A stretch of 64,000 nt of DNA, taken from NCBI RefSeq assembly GCF_029632765.1, contig NZ_CP121247.1, positions 1,798,001 to 1,862,000 on the forward strand, given 5' to 3'. Positions 6,978 to 17,000 of the stretch are shown here, in pieces (positions within the stretch are counted from its first letter, which is position 1; each line of letters starts with the position of its first letter). The DNA comes from Arcanobacterium wilhelmae (GTDB lineage Bacteria > Actinomycetota > Actinomycetes > Actinomycetales > Actinomycetaceae). The translations under genes were made by a program, and so were the position numbers. The notes beneath the pieces are model-generated. The model searched no databases. It was not told the DNA's origin and saw only the letters and a list, made by a program, of their open reading frames with translations.

Positions 6978-8282
6978 ATGGCCACACATATTTTGGAGCC
7001 GCTGCGGCGGATGGCGGACGGCACGATCAAGCAAATCAACCCGTTCTCGGGAACGGAAGTTTGGACGGTGCCGGGGCGCGCAAACCGCCCGATCGCGCAG
7101 CCGGTTCAGAACCCGCAGCCGATTAATCCTGACGAGCTCGGGCACTACTGTATTTTCTGCACGCAGCGCGTACTCCAAACCCCGCCAGAGAAATCGCGCA
7201 TCGTGCCCGGCTCGGGCGAAATCGTGCACCATGCGGGCGTGGATGTACTCAGCCAAGAGTGGCAGTTCCGGCGCGTGGCCAACCTGTACGAGATTCTCAC
7301 CTTCGATTATTGGGCGAAAAACTACGGCTACCAGCTGCCGCGCGATGTACAGTCCTGGATGGACGCCTACCTTGCCGACCCGGCCGGCCGCGCGCACGTC
7401 ACCGGCGTGCTGCGGGCAAAGTTCGCGGGCGAGGATTTCGATGCGAAAACTGATTCTGAGCTACACGACGCCGCCCTGTCACTTTTCGGCGGCGGACACG
7501 ATTTGATTTTGGCTCGCCGGCACTTCGTGAAGGGGGCGAAGGATACGTCGCAACTGGCGTCGTCGGGAACGCTCACCCCCGAGGAGCATGAGGCCTACTT
7601 CCGCCTCACAACCGACGCGATGCGCGATCTGTATCGCAACCGATACGTGCGCTACGTGCAGGTTTTCCAGAACTGGATGAAGCAGGCCGGCGCCTCGCTC
7701 GATCACCTCCACAAGCAGCTTGTGGCGATCGACCAGCGCACCCCGAACCAGGCGTATGAGATCGAGCGCGTTCGCGAAAACCCCAACTATTACAACGAGT
7801 GGGGCGTGGATTACGCCGGGTACCAGAACCTCACGATTGCGGAAAATGATTACGCCGTGGCGATCGCCGGGTTTGGCCACCGCTATCCCACGCTCGAGGT
7901 GTGGTCGAAATCTGCGGCCACGCAGCCGTGGGAACATTCGGCTGCTGAACTTCGCGGAGTATCAGACCTCGTACAGGCGATGCACGCGGCCACCGGGCCG
8001 GACGTGCCGTGCAACGAAGAATGGTTCGCCACACCGATCGATTCAGATGTGGATATTCCGTGGCGCATCCTCATCAAGTGGCGTGTTTCCACACTCGCCG
8101 GGTTCGAGGGCGGCTCGAAGATCTACGTGAACACGATCGACCCATGGGCGCTGCGCGATCGCGTGGTTCCGCGCCTGCTCGAGCTACGCGCCGAAGGCAA
8201 GGTGGCCTCGAATATCAACATCGCCACCGAATGCCAGGTAGAACGTAACTCTCTCAAATACAACCGGTTCCTGCAAGCGTAA
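6978..8282 (+). CDS. DUF4921-type GalT-like HIT-superfamily protein
   Basis: 434 residues resembling galactose-1-phosphate uridylyltransferases at the fold level. HLHKQ (in GASLDHLHKQLVAID, near residue 245) fits the H-x-H-x-Q nucleotide-transfer motif of the HIT superfamily. A CIFC cysteine pair sits near residue 58. As I recall, actinobacterial proteins of this type are filed as DUF4921 and have no proven substrate, so galT is not assigned. No other galactose gene is nearby. It is transcribed alone, diverges from pyrB and ends in a strong terminator. The start is fixed by the -10 box placed for a leaderless transcript. Confidence 0.7.
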   Translation: MATHILEPLRRMADGTIKQINPFSGTEVWTVPGRANRPIAQPVQNPQPINPDELGHYCIFCTQRVLQTPPEKSRIVPGSGEIVHHAGVDVLSQEWQFRRVANLYEILTFDYWAKNYGYQLPRDVQSWMDAYLADPAGRAHVTGVLRAKFAGEDFDAKTDSELHDAALSLFGGGHDLILARRHFVKGAKDTSQLASSGTLTPEEHEAYFRLTTDAMRDLYRNRYVRYVQVFQNWMKQAGASLDHLHKQLVAIDQRTPNQAYEIERVRENPNYYNEWGVDYAGYQNLTIAENDYAVAIAGFGHRYPTLEVWSKSAATQPWEHSAAELRGVSDLVQAMHAATGPDVPCNEEWFATPIDSDVDIPWRILIKWRVSTLAGFEGGSKIYVNTIDPWALRDRVVPRLLELRAEGKVASNINIATECQVERNSLKYNRFLQA

Positions 8283-8289
8283 AAGAAGC

Positions 8290-8320
8290 GGCCGGCGTCG
8301 GGAATTTCCCGATGCCGGCC
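8290..8320 (+). terminator. Terminator after the DUF4921 gene
   Basis: 15-bp stem GGCCGGCGTCGGGAA / TTCCCGATGCCGGCC with one G-U pair, then GGCGGTTTTG, 7 nt after the stop. The left arm contains the CCGGCGTCGG part of the window's over-represented word. Confidence 0.8.
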
Positions 8321-8377
8321 GGCGGTTTTGTGCCCGAAAATACCTGTTTCGCGTGCACAACTCAATCAGTTCGCCCA

Positions 8378-8451
8378 GGCGTTGCTACATATGCAACGCC
8401 CAGCAGGATTGACAGACTTACGCACGGGTTGGCGACGCCGACGGCGGCGTC
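8378..8451. terminator. Two small hairpins after the DUF4235 gene
   Basis: GGCGTTGC-loop-GCAACGCC (8378-8400) and GACGCCG-ACGG-CGGCGTC (8434-8451). The second begins 4 nt after the DUF4235 stop on the minus strand. Neither has a T run, so termination is only possible. Confidence 0.35.
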
Positions 8452-8455
8452 AGGT

Positions 8456-8716
8456 TCAGGAGTCGGCCTTCACCTGGCGGCCGGCGTACCATTGCTGAGT
8501 TTTGCGGCGCATCGCCTCGGTCACCGCGGCGTTCACCGCGGCCGTGACCACCGCAAACATCAGCACCTGCGACGCCGACTTCTCCAGATCTGTATCGTCA
8601 CCAGCCGGCTTCTGCTTGCCCAGGCCCTTTTCCCAGATCACATCCGTGATCTTCTGCGCCACGAAACCTGCCGCCGCGCCCGTCGCGAGCGAAATCAGCT
8701 TCCATCCAAGATTCAT
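8456..8716 (-). CDS. DUF4235 small membrane protein
   Basis: 86 residues starting MNLGWKLISLATGAAAGF, the hallmark start of the actinobacterial DUF4235 family, with GFVAQKITDVIWEKGLGK next and a second hydrophobic segment (FAVVTAAVNAAVTEA). It is probably a two-segment inner-membrane protein of unknown role. AAGGAGG stands 5 nt before the chosen ATG; the frame is open further upstream, but that part lacks a ribosome site and family resemblance. Monocistronic. Confidence 0.8.
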   Translation of the reverse strand: MNLGWKLISLATGAAAGFVAQKITDVIWEKGLGKQKPAGDDTDLEKSASQVLMFAVVTAAVNAAVTEAMRRKTQQWYAGRQVKADS

Positions 8717-8845
8717 TGTGTCCTCCTTGAAAAACCTATGGCTCATCGTATCGCGAGCGTAGCGGGCACCGCTCGCAGTTCGCGCCCCGCTTACCGCATG
8801 TGAACGCGACGCCGGCACACAACATCCGCCCCGACGTCGGGACTG

Positions 8846-10069
8846 TCACCAATCTTCCGCAAGTAGGAATTCGGAAATCTCCCGGTGCTCAATTCCTGCT
8901 CGTGGCCGCAGGAGCGGGTCCATCGACACCACCGTTTTCGGATAATTGTCCGAAATCCGCTCGAGCGCACCGAATTCACGTTCCTCGTTACGCGCATCAG
9001 CCATCAGATACGTCACTTGGATATAGCGCGTGAGACGGTCTTTCTTCAAGACAAAATCGACTTCCCCCGCCGGTAGCACCCCCACCTGCACGTCGTAACC
9101 GCGCCGCATCGCCTCAAGCGCCACAATATTTTCCAACACTCCCTGAATCTGAGCATCGCCGTCGCCAACAATTGCCCCGCGCAACGCGTGGTCAGCCGCG
9201 TAAAACTTGGAAAGGGTTTTGAGTTGCTCTTTCCCGACGACGTCGAAGCGGCGAGTTTCGTTCAACAGGTAGGCTTGCGTGCAGTATTCAAGGTAGTTGA
9301 GCACGGTTTGCGTGGAAACGCGCACGTTCTCGCTCTTGAGAAATTTCGTCATCGAACCCGACGAAATCACGTTCCCCGTGTTGGCCAAGGCGAACGTTGA
9401 GATTTTTTCGAAGAGGTGAATATCGCGTATCGCGTGCCGGGCAACGATATCTTTGAGCACAACAGACCCGTAGATGTCGCGAAGATAGATGGCGTTGCTA
9501 TGCGAATCGAGCTCCTTGGTAGCGAGATAGGGCATACCACCGACGTCGAGATAATCCCGGAACGTCGCCGAGGCCAGGATCGTCTGACGCGCGTGAACAA
9601 ACTCCTCGAACCCGAAGGGATAAATCGTGAACTGCACGTAACGACCCGCGAGGTGGGTTGCAAGTTCCCCGGAAAGAAGGGCTGAGTTTGAGCCGGTGAG
9701 GTAGATATCGGCGCCCGTTGTGGCACGTAGCGAATTCACCACACGCTCGAAATTGGACACCTCCTGAATTTCGTCGAGAAAGACGTACGCCCTTCCATTC
9801 ACTTCAGCAATCTTTGCCGCCAGGTATTCGTGGAGGGCGTCTGGCCTGGTGAGGGAACGGAAATTATAGTCTTCAAAGTTCACGGAAATGAACTGGTTTT
9901 CCCGAACGCCATGCTCGCGCAACCAACGTTGGATGAGCTTGAGCATGCCGGATTTCCCGCTTCGACGCAGGCCGCTGAGCACTTTCACCACGTCAGTTTC
10001 GATGAAAGGCTCGATCTGCGCTATGTATCGAGGGCGCTCAATCAACCCCAGGGCACGTTTTTCTTCCAT
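8846..10069 (-). CDS. AAA ATPase with DUF4143 C-terminal domain
   Basis: 407 residues. Walker A is GLRRSGKSGML near residue 33 and Walker B is AYVFLDEIQEV near 93, followed by the AAA_14 signature LTGSNSALLSGELATHLAGRY. The C-terminal half (from about residue 200) matches DUF4143, with GEVDFVLKKD as its nuclease-fold-like core. Such proteins are widespread, often in the accessory genome, and their role is unproven; nucleic-acid handling is only suspected. Single gene with an AT-rich promoter region unlike its neighbours, which suggests lateral acquisition. A TAATAT box 6 nt before the ATG indicates a leaderless mRNA. Confidence 0.85.
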   Translation of the reverse strand: MEEKRALGLIERPRYIAQIEPFIETDVVKVLSGLRRSGKSGMLKLIQRWLREHGVRENQFISVNFEDYNFRSLTRPDALHEYLAAKIAEVNGRAYVFLDEIQEVSNFERVVNSLRATTGADIYLTGSNSALLSGELATHLAGRYVQFTIYPFGFEEFVHARQTILASATFRDYLDVGGMPYLATKELDSHSNAIYLRDIYGSVVLKDIVARHAIRDIHLFEKISTFALANTGNVISSGSMTKFLKSENVRVSTQTVLNYLEYCTQAYLLNETRRFDVVGKEQLKTLSKFYAADHALRGAIVGDGDAQIQGVLENIVALEAMRRGYDVQVGVLPAGEVDFVLKKDRLTRYIQVTYLMADARNEEREFGALERISDNYPKTVVSMDPLLRPRAGIEHREISEFLLAEDW

Positions 10070-10154
10070 ACAAAAATATTAGCGCAAAATTCTGAATTAT
10101 TCTTTCATAGAAAAATAGTTTTTAATTTTTCAAAAACTTTCTCCTATGGAAGAA
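10061..10154. promoter_or_regulatory. AT-rich promoter region with spaced inverted repeat
   Basis: TTCTTCCATA (10061-10070, covering the ATPase start codon) and TATGGAAGAA (10145-10154) are exact inverted copies 74 nt apart. They flank an A/T-rich stretch that holds the -10 TAATAT (10076-10081, minus strand). The pair could be two half-sites of a self-regulatory operator. Nothing else is seen up to mnhG. Confidence 0.35.
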
Positions 10155-10203
10155 GATTTCGGACCATTTATTCTATAGCTTCCCGTTCAAACACGATTCG
10201 CAA

Positions 10204-10557
10204 TCACTGGCGCTCGGTCGACTCGAGATCCTCCGCTAGCTCGTCGATTGCGTACGCTTCCCTGTCAACGCGTCCGGTTCGATACGCGGCACGGGCCAGC
10301 AGGTGCGCCGAAATCGGTGCCGTGACCAGCTGGAACACGATCACCAGCAGCATCGTCCATGTGATCTGCGGGGAACGAACCACCAGCGCAATGCCCACGA
10401 AATACAGCAGAAGCGACAGGACTTGCGGCTTCGTGGCCACGTGCTGGCGCGCCAACAGATCTCCGTAACGCCACATTCCCAGCGCCGCGATCAGCGTGAG
10501 CACCGCGCCGAGCGTGATCGCACCCACGCCGACGACGTCCATCACGGTTTCCATCAT
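10204..10557 (-). CDS. mnhG: Mrp antiporter subunit G
   Basis: 117 residues, normal for MrpG, with three hydrophobic segments and the family core GDLLARQHVATKPQ. Last gene of the mrp operon; its ATG overlaps the mnhF stop by 4 nt. It is part of the membrane complex that exchanges cytoplasmic Na+ (or K+) for H+. The C-terminus is a short acidic tail. Confidence 0.9.
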   Translation of the reverse strand: MMETVMDVVGVGAITLGAVLTLIAALGMWRYGDLLARQHVATKPQVLSLLLYFVGIALVVRSPQITWTMLLVIVFQLVTAPISAHLLARAAYRTGRVDREAYAIDELAEDLESTERQ

Positions 10558-11081
10558 CGGTCCGCCTCCGTTCCGCTTCGCCCAGTTTCGCCCGGCTCAG
10601 CCTGGCTCAACTCTTTCTGCACTCGCCCGGCTGGAACCTTGCCTTGTTCACTGACGACGACGTCTGGTTCGCCATCCTCGAGAGCAGGCACTGCTTCGGA
10701 CGGTAACCCAAGGAGATCTCCAGCATCGATATCGTGGACGGGGGCGTCGTCGTCGGCGTTGTGGGCGAGGAACTCGGCATCGGCGGCGGCAACTTCCGCC
10801 TTCGTCAACACACGCTTCTCCTCAGCCTTCGGCGCCTTCGCAAACCGTGCGAGCGCAGTCGAGCCAACGAAACCCACCACCGCGAGAACCACCAGCAACG
10901 GCATCAAATCCGCGCGCCGCGTCAGTGCCGCCATGATCGCCACCGCGCCGATCAGTACGGACGTGAGCATATCCACCGCAACCGCACGGTCCAGCGTGGA
11001 TGGGCCGCGCGTCAGCCGCCACAGTACCGGCACCGCAGCAACAGCTAGCAGCGCCCCGCAGATCGCAAGAACCTCACTCAT
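10554..11081 (-). CDS. mnhF: Mrp antiporter subunit F with long acidic tail
   Basis: The first ~85 residues are a normal MrpF: three hydrophobic segments with RLTRGPSTLDRAVAVDML. The protein then continues for about 90 residues as a hydrophilic, Asp/Glu-rich tail, so it is nearly twice family length. 4-nt overlaps on both sides couple translation. The tail shows no domain I recognise. Confidence 0.88.
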   Translation of the reverse strand: MSEVLAICGALLAVAAVPVLWRLTRGPSTLDRAVAVDMLTSVLIGAVAIMAALTRRADLMPLLVVLAVVGFVGSTALARFAKAPKAEEKRVLTKAEVAAADAEFLAHNADDDAPVHDIDAGDLLGLPSEAVPALEDGEPDVVVSEQGKVPAGRVQKELSQAEPGETGRSGTEADR

Positions 11082-11716
11082 CGCTCCCCCTCCTCGCCTG
11101 TCACCGGCGCAAACGGGGTAGGCAGGCGGCCGGCGCTCGTGCGCGAGCCGGGCACAAAACCCGCCGCGAGTAGCTCATCGTGCGAGGCGAACGCGCGCAA
11201 CACGTGCTCCTCCACCTCCAACACCGACCGGTGCACACCCTCAATACCGCCCGCCTGTCCGACGTCGAACACGTGCACGTACACCGTGGACGTTTCGCGA
11301 TGCGTCTCGATCACCACCGAGCCTGGGACGATCGCCGTCAGCCCAGCAACCATCGCAAGGCGGAAATCCGAATGCCCTCGCAGGTGAACACGAATCACTG
11401 CGCCGTGCGGCTCGCGCCCGCGCAAGATAAACCAGGCGAGCTGCGCGGAGGAAACCAGCACGTCACGCAACAACGCCCACAGCAAAATCGCCACACCGAG
11501 CGGGCGGAAGCGACCGTCGAACGGCGCCGTGGGGAACGGGGTCACCGTAGTGACCAGCAGCGCCACCAGGAATCCGGCCACCACGTTGCCGGTCGACGGA
11601 TCTCCCCACAGGAACACCCACACGGCCGTGAGCCCGATCAGCAGGCCCACCGAGGCGTGCGGGAAGCGGCCCGGGCGCCGGGTGGCGTAGCGGATTGCGT
11701 CGCGCGCCTTGCTCAT
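11078..11716 (-). CDS. mnhE: Mrp antiporter subunit E
   Basis: 212 residues. Membrane segments at the N-terminus (LIGLTAVWVFLWGDPSTGN) are followed by the MrpE cytoplasmic part with TAIVPGSVVIE and VYVHVFDV. It is slightly longer than usual at both ends. Overlaps mnhD and mnhF by 4 nt each. MrpE is required for assembly or activity of the complex. Confidence 0.9.
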   Translation of the reverse strand: MSKARDAIRYATRRPGRFPHASVGLLIGLTAVWVFLWGDPSTGNVVAGFLVALLVTTVTPFPTAPFDGRFRPLGVAILLWALLRDVLVSSAQLAWFILRGREPHGAVIRVHLRGHSDFRLAMVAGLTAIVPGSVVIETHRETSTVYVHVFDVGQAGGIEGVHRSVLEVEEHVLRAFASHDELLAAGFVPGSRTSAGRLPTPFAPVTGEEGER

Positions 11717-13440
11717 CGTGCGTCTCCTTCCCGGCCTGCGGGCGCCTGCTCGGTCGGCGATTTTCCGCCGGCTACTTCACTGACATAAAATTTTGGTTCG
11801 TTTTTTGGCTCCTCAGGCCCGATATGGAGCTGAGAGCCAGTTTTTGCGCCCAAAATTTTCAGTCCCCCGAGTACAGTGCCCTCGGCAACGCCTTTCGGTC
11901 GCTCCCACGGTTCGGCCGCCGCCTTGTATTCGCCCGCGCCCTGACCGCGATCCGGCAACACTGCCACAATGTAGGGCGAGCGGGCGAAGAGGCGGCCGGC
12001 GGTGGCGTCCGCATAAGCGTTCATCGGGCCGGCCGCCAGCGAAATCCCCACGGAGATCGCTACGAGCGTGCCGGCAGCCGCAGTCATCAGCGGCGGGATA
12101 GGCTTCGACTCAAGCTTTTCAGGGGCATCTTGCCAGAAGGTCATGTTCCATGCGCGGGTCACGGCGTAGAGCGTGAGGAGCGAGGTGATCAGGCCAGCGG
12201 CGATCAACACCCAGTCCGCGGCCCAGCCACGGTCCGCGCTCGCCGCGAGCAACCCCACCTTTCCGAAGAAGCCCGACAGCGGCGGGATACCTGCCAAGTT
12301 GAGCGCCGGAATCAGGTACAGCGCGGCGATCCCGGGCGCGAGCTTCGCAAGCGAGCCGAGCTTGGCCAGGTTCGTGCTCCCGCCTCTGCGCTCCACCAAG
12401 CCGACTACCAGGAAGAGCGCGGTCTGCACGGTGATGTGGTGGATCGCGTAGTAGATCGTGGCGCCGATCCCGCCTGGTGATGAGGTGGAAATCCCCCACA
12501 GCATGTAGCCAATATGCGACACGAGCGTAAAGGACAGCAGACGCTTAATGTCCTGCTGGGCCACTGCGCCCAGGATGCCGATCACCATCGTGGCGATCGC
12601 GAACACGCCAAGGATCTGATCGAGCTGCGGCCCGGGGAAGAGCAGGGTTTGCGTGCGGATCATTCCGTACACGCCCACCTTGGTGAGCAAGCCTGCGAAT
12701 ACGGCCGTCACGGGCGCGGGCGCCGTCGGGTAGGAATCGGGCAGCCACGCGCCCAGCGGGAACACTGCCGCTTTGATCCCGAAACCGATCAGCAGCATCA
12801 CCTGGATCGTCACCGCGAGGGCCGGATCAATCTCCGGCAGGCGTAGCGCCACCTGCGCGAGGTTCACCGAGCCGACCGCCGCATACACCAGCGCGATCGC
12901 GATCAGGAATACCACGGACGAAATCAGGGAAACCACCACATACACGGTTCCCGAGCGCACACGATCGCGCGTGCCGCCCAGCGTGATCAGCACGAACGAG
13001 GCACACAGCAAGATCTCGAACCCCACGTAAATGTTGAACAAATCGCCGGAGAGGAACGCGTTGGAAACTCCGGCCGAGAGCAGGAGGAATGCTGGATGGT
13101 AGACGGCGATCGGGGCTGCGCGTTCGCCGTCGGCGGCGCCTTGCGCCAGCGAGTAGACGAGCACGAGGAGCGTCACGGTGACAGATGTGAGCAGCATGAG
13201 CGAGCTCAAGCCGTCGGCCACGAGCACGATCCCGATCGGCGCGGCCCACTGCCCGATGTTCAGCACCACCGGGCCGTTCGCTGCCATCACCACCAGTGCG
13301 ATCGCCACAGCGAGCACCGCGGCGAGCACCCCGCCCGAGACCCACGCCTGGTTGCGGCGCGCCCGCCCGCTCACGAGCGAGACTCCCGCGCCGAGTAGCG
13401 GCAACACCACCGGGAGGGCGATTAAAAAGTTCCAGTTCAT
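11713..13440 (-). CDS. mnhD: Mrp antiporter subunit D carrying an in-frame repeat element
   Basis: 575 residues. NADH-dehydrogenase-like proton-channel subunit with about 14 membrane segments and the core FGIKAAVFPLGAWLPDSYP. The antiporter part ends near residue 495; the last ~80 residues are a hydrophilic tail. Residues ~522-556 of that tail are encoded by copy B of the 104-bp element (VLGG-x-KILGAKTG ... KNEPKFYV). The C-terminus EGDAR is dictated by a GGAG-type ribosome site for mnhE embedded at the gene end. Confidence 0.93.
   Translation of the reverse strand: MNWNFLIALPVVLPLLGAGVSLVSGRARRNQAWVSGGVLAAVLAVAIALVVMAANGPVVLNIGQWAAPIGIVLVADGLSSLMLLTSVTVTLLVLVYSLAQGAADGERAAPIAVYHPAFLLLSAGVSNAFLSGDLFNIYVGFEILLCASFVLITLGGTRDRVRSGTVYVVVSLISSVVFLIAIALVYAAVGSVNLAQVALRLPEIDPALAVTIQVMLLIGFGIKAAVFPLGAWLPDSYPTAPAPVTAVFAGLLTKVGVYGMIRTQTLLFPGPQLDQILGVFAIATMVIGILGAVAQQDIKRLLSFTLVSHIGYMLWGISTSSPGGIGATIYYAIHHITVQTALFLVVGLVERRGGSTNLAKLGSLAKLAPGIAALYLIPALNLAGIPPLSGFFGKVGLLAASADRGWAADWVLIAAGLITSLLTLYAVTRAWNMTFWQDAPEKLESKPIPPLMTAAAGTLVAISVGISLAAGPMNAYADATAGRLFARSPYIVAVLPDRGQGAGEYKAAAEPWERPKGVAEGTVLGGLKILGAKTGSQLHIGPEEPKNEPKFYVSEVAGGKSPTEQAPAGREGDAR
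11771..11874 (-). repeat. 104-bp palindromic element, copy B (inside mnhD)
   Basis: Gapless match to copies A and C. The ends are AAAATTTTGG and CCAAAATTTT, and GGCTC / GAGCC form an inner pair, so most of the element can fold back on itself. It is read through in frame near the mnhD 3' end without a stop. Similarity to copy A continues another ~17 nt past 11874. Confidence 0.85.
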
Positions 13441-14081
13441 CGCGCGCCTCCTTCAGTTGGCGAGTTTGTGCCGACGCCGGCGCCAGGCTCACGCCCATCC
13501 TCCCCGGTGTGCTGGCCGGATTCCGCAAGCGCGAGGTCCGCCCCTTCGCCGGGCACACTTTCAGCACTACCGGAGCCGTCTTCGTCGAGGCAGGTGGCCT
13601 CCGGATCGCCGGGAACACCGAGCTCGCCGTCGGCGTCGGGATCTCCTTCGGTTTCGTCGTGGGTTTCGGCGGCGTCTTCCTCAACGGTGGCGTCAGCATC
13701 GGCGCGGGCGGCCATCTTTGCGCGCTCCGTGATGCGCGCAACGCGGCGATCCTCGGGATCGTCTTGTACCTCGTCGTTACCGGTGAGCTGCCAGCTACGA
13801 TAAGCGAGCGCCAGCAAGAATCCCGCCGCCCCCAGTGAAATCACGATCGCGGTGAGCATCATGGCTTGGACCAGCGGGTCTGCCATTTCCGACGCCGGTG
13901 CGGCCCCGACGAGCGGCGGCTTTCCGGAACGCCCGCCGGCGATCAGGAACAGGATGTTCACGCCGTTCGTGATCGAGGTGAGGCCGAGGATAATGCGGGT
14001 GAGCGAGCGTTCGAGAACCAGGTACACGCCTACGCCCACCAGCACCGCAGCCAAGAAAATCAGCGCAACAGAAACGCTCAT
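13437..14081 (-). CDS. mnhC: Mrp antiporter subunit C with acidic tail
   Basis: NuoK-like subunit. The first ~125 residues give three membrane segments with LILGLTSITNGVNILFLIAGG. It then runs ~90 residues further as an Asp/Glu/Gly-rich tail, so 214 in all against ~115-150 usual. The tail DNA carries two copies of the CCGACG-type word (13471-13483, 13889-13901). 4-nt overlaps on both sides. Confidence 0.9.
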   Translation of the reverse strand: MSVSVALIFLAAVLVGVGVYLVLERSLTRIILGLTSITNGVNILFLIAGGRSGKPPLVGAAPASEMADPLVQAMMLTAIVISLGAAGFLLALAYRSWQLTGNDEVQDDPEDRRVARITERAKMAARADADATVEEDAAETHDETEGDPDADGELGVPGDPEATCLDEDGSGSAESVPGEGADLALAESGQHTGEDGREPGAGVGTNSPTEGGAR

Positions 14082-17000
14082 CGCGCGCCTCCTTCCTTGG
14101 CCGCGCCAGCCGGCCCTTCCGGCGATTGTTCGCCAGATACTTCGCCTACATAAAATATTGGTTCGTTTTTTCGCGGGTCAGCCTCGATATTGGGGCGAGC
14201 GCCAATTTTTCCGCCCAAAATTTTATGTCCGCCGAGTACGCTGCTCTCCGAGGTGCCTTCGGCTCCGGCGGCGGTGGCCGCGTCGAAGCGTTCGAGGCGT
14301 GAATCGGCAGCCGGTGTGAGGCGCACAGCGTCGTCGTCGCCGATTCCCTCAAGTTCGCCGTGACGGTCGATTTCCGCGCCGAGCGAGCGCAACACGTCCA
14401 GAATCAGGCCCACAACCACCAGGTACACGCCGATGTCGAAGAAGATCGCGGTGGCGAGGTGCACGTGTCCGAACGCTGGGAGCACGAAATCGAGTTTCGC
14501 GGTTTGGAGGATTGTGCCGCCGAGCGCAAGCGGAGCGAGCGCCGCAGCGCCCGCGATCACCAGCCCCGAGCCCATGAGGTGGCCAGGGTGAAGCGGCACG
14601 GCCGCGCCGAGCTCGTAGCGCCCGGCTGCGAGGTAGCGGATCGTGAGCGCGATACCGGCGAGCAGCCCGCCCGCGAACCCGCCGCCCGGCTGGTTGTGCC
14701 CGCTGAACAGGAAAAATACGGAGACCACGAGGATCGCGTGGTAGATCACGCGCGTGCCAATCTCGAGGATCACGCTGCGCGAGCCTTCGCGCAGCGCCTC
14801 CGTTCCCACGAGCCACAGGCGCGCCCGCCCGCCCGACGTCGGTACCGCGCCCGACGTCGTAGCAGCAGCCGACGCCGGTGCCCGGTTAGTGTCCGAGCTC
14901 CGTGCCGGAGCTGCCGCCGCGCCAGAATCTGCCGCGTGTGCGGGCGACTCCTGCAACCCGCGATTCCCCCAGAAGAGCCGTCCGGTTGCCCCGCCGGCAC
15001 TGGCGCCGCGCACTGACCCGCCGGCGTCGCCGTCACGCGCCCTTGCACCGGCGTCACCAAAATCGGCTTCGCGCCGGAATCCGGCCCGCTCGCGCACATC
15101 CACCGGGATCGCCACGTTACGCAGGCGATCCACGCGCCCCACGCGGTCGCGGATAAACAGTAGCGACGAAATCCCGATCGCACACGCCACGAGTACGGTC
15201 AGCTCACCCATGGTGTCCCAAGCTCGGATATCCACGAGCGTCACGTTCACAATGTTTTTGCCGTAGCCGTGGCTGTAGGCGAGGTCGTGGAAATCGCGAG
15301 CGATCGGCGTGGCAACTCGCGCGCCAGCCGCGAGCGCGCCGATGACGGCAACGGCCAGCCCGGCCGCCGCGCCGAGCCCGATCCGCCACCAGCGGGTGAG
15401 CGCGAGCGGCCTGTTAGAAAAATATGCCGGCAGGCGCCGTAGCACCAGCACAAATACCACGAGGCTCATGGTTTCCACGAGCACCTGTGTGAGCGCCAGG
15501 TCTGGCGCGCCATACAGTTCGTACACGAGCGCCACCCCGTAGCCGGCGATTCCGAGCAGGAGCACGGCTTTCATGCGGTGGCGGGCTCGCGCCCCGAGGA
15601 TTGCGGCGAGCGCGGTAATTGCGACGACGACGGCCTGCGCTGGCGAATCCCAGGCGCGCAGCTCCGGCCAGTGGCCAGGACCGATGATGAGAAGCGCGCC
15701 CGACGCCGCAACCAGTATAAACACCATCATCGTGGCGATGTAGGCAGGTAGCGAGCCGCGCTGGGTGAGCGCGGTGGTTACGCCCGAAGCGTTCTCGAGT
15801 CCGCGGATCGTGTTCGCGTACGCTCCCGACGCCGAGAGCGGGAACTCGAGCCGGCGGGTGACCTTTTCGATCAGCGCAGTTCCGGCGAAAATGAGAGCGC
15901 CTGCCGCCCACACGGCTGCCGAGATGGCGAGTGGCCAGCCGAAGTGGATCGCGGGCGTCAGGTGCGGCACATTCTCGCCCACGATCCCGCCGTGCGTGAG
16001 GGCATACCCTGCGAAACCTCCAGGGGCGAAACCGGCCAGCGCATGCGGAGCCAGCACTCGATCCAGCACGCTCCCTGCCAGCCCGAACGCTAGCGACGCG
16101 CCTGCGAGCACGAGGATCGGCGCCGTCATGATCGCGTGCGTCTCGCGCACCGGCGTCTCGCCGGCGGGCGGATCGTACGGGGTGGCCGGCTCGGCCACAT
16201 CAGATACCCCGGCGTCTGGCACGTATCCCCAGCTAGTGAACGCGCCGAACCAGTAGCGCAACGTGTAGGCGACCGTCAGCGCTGAGCCCGCCGCGATCGC
16301 CGCCCACGTCACCGTATCGAGCGCGCCGCCGCCAACGAGCGCAGTCAGTGCGCCTTCTTTCGCTACGAAACCTGCGAAACCGGGCAGGCCCGCCATCGAG
16401 GCGCCTGCGAGCGCGGCCGCGCCTGCCGTCGGCCACATCGCCGAACCAACGCCGAAGAGTTTGCGCAGGTCACGTGTGCCGGTGGCCCAGTCCACTTGCC
16501 CGACGGACAGGAACAGTGCGGCCTTAAACAGCGAGTGCGCCACGAGCATCGCCAGGCCCGCTAGCATCATCGCCGCCGTCCCATACCCCACCATCAGCGT
16601 GATCAGGCCGAGCTGCGAGACCGTTCCGAATGCAAGCACGAGCTTGAGATCGTACTGCTTCAGCGCGCGATACCCGCCCAACATCAGGGTGTAGATCCCC
16701 AGCGGCACCACGATCCACTGCCATACCGCCAGCTCAGAAAACCCGGGAGCGAGCCGCGCCACGAGATACACTCCGGCCTTCACCATCGCCGAGGAGTGCA
16801 GGTACGCGGACACTGGCGTGGGCGCAGCCATCGCGGCCGGCAGCCAGAAGTGGAACGGCACGAGCGCCGATTTGCTCACCGCTCCGGCGAGCACCAGCGC
16901 CACGGCCGTCGCGATCAGCGCCGGCGACGCCGATTCCACGGCGAGCGCCGCCTGCCCCAGTGTTCCTGCCTGCGCGGCAGCCACCAGTTCCGACAGGCGA

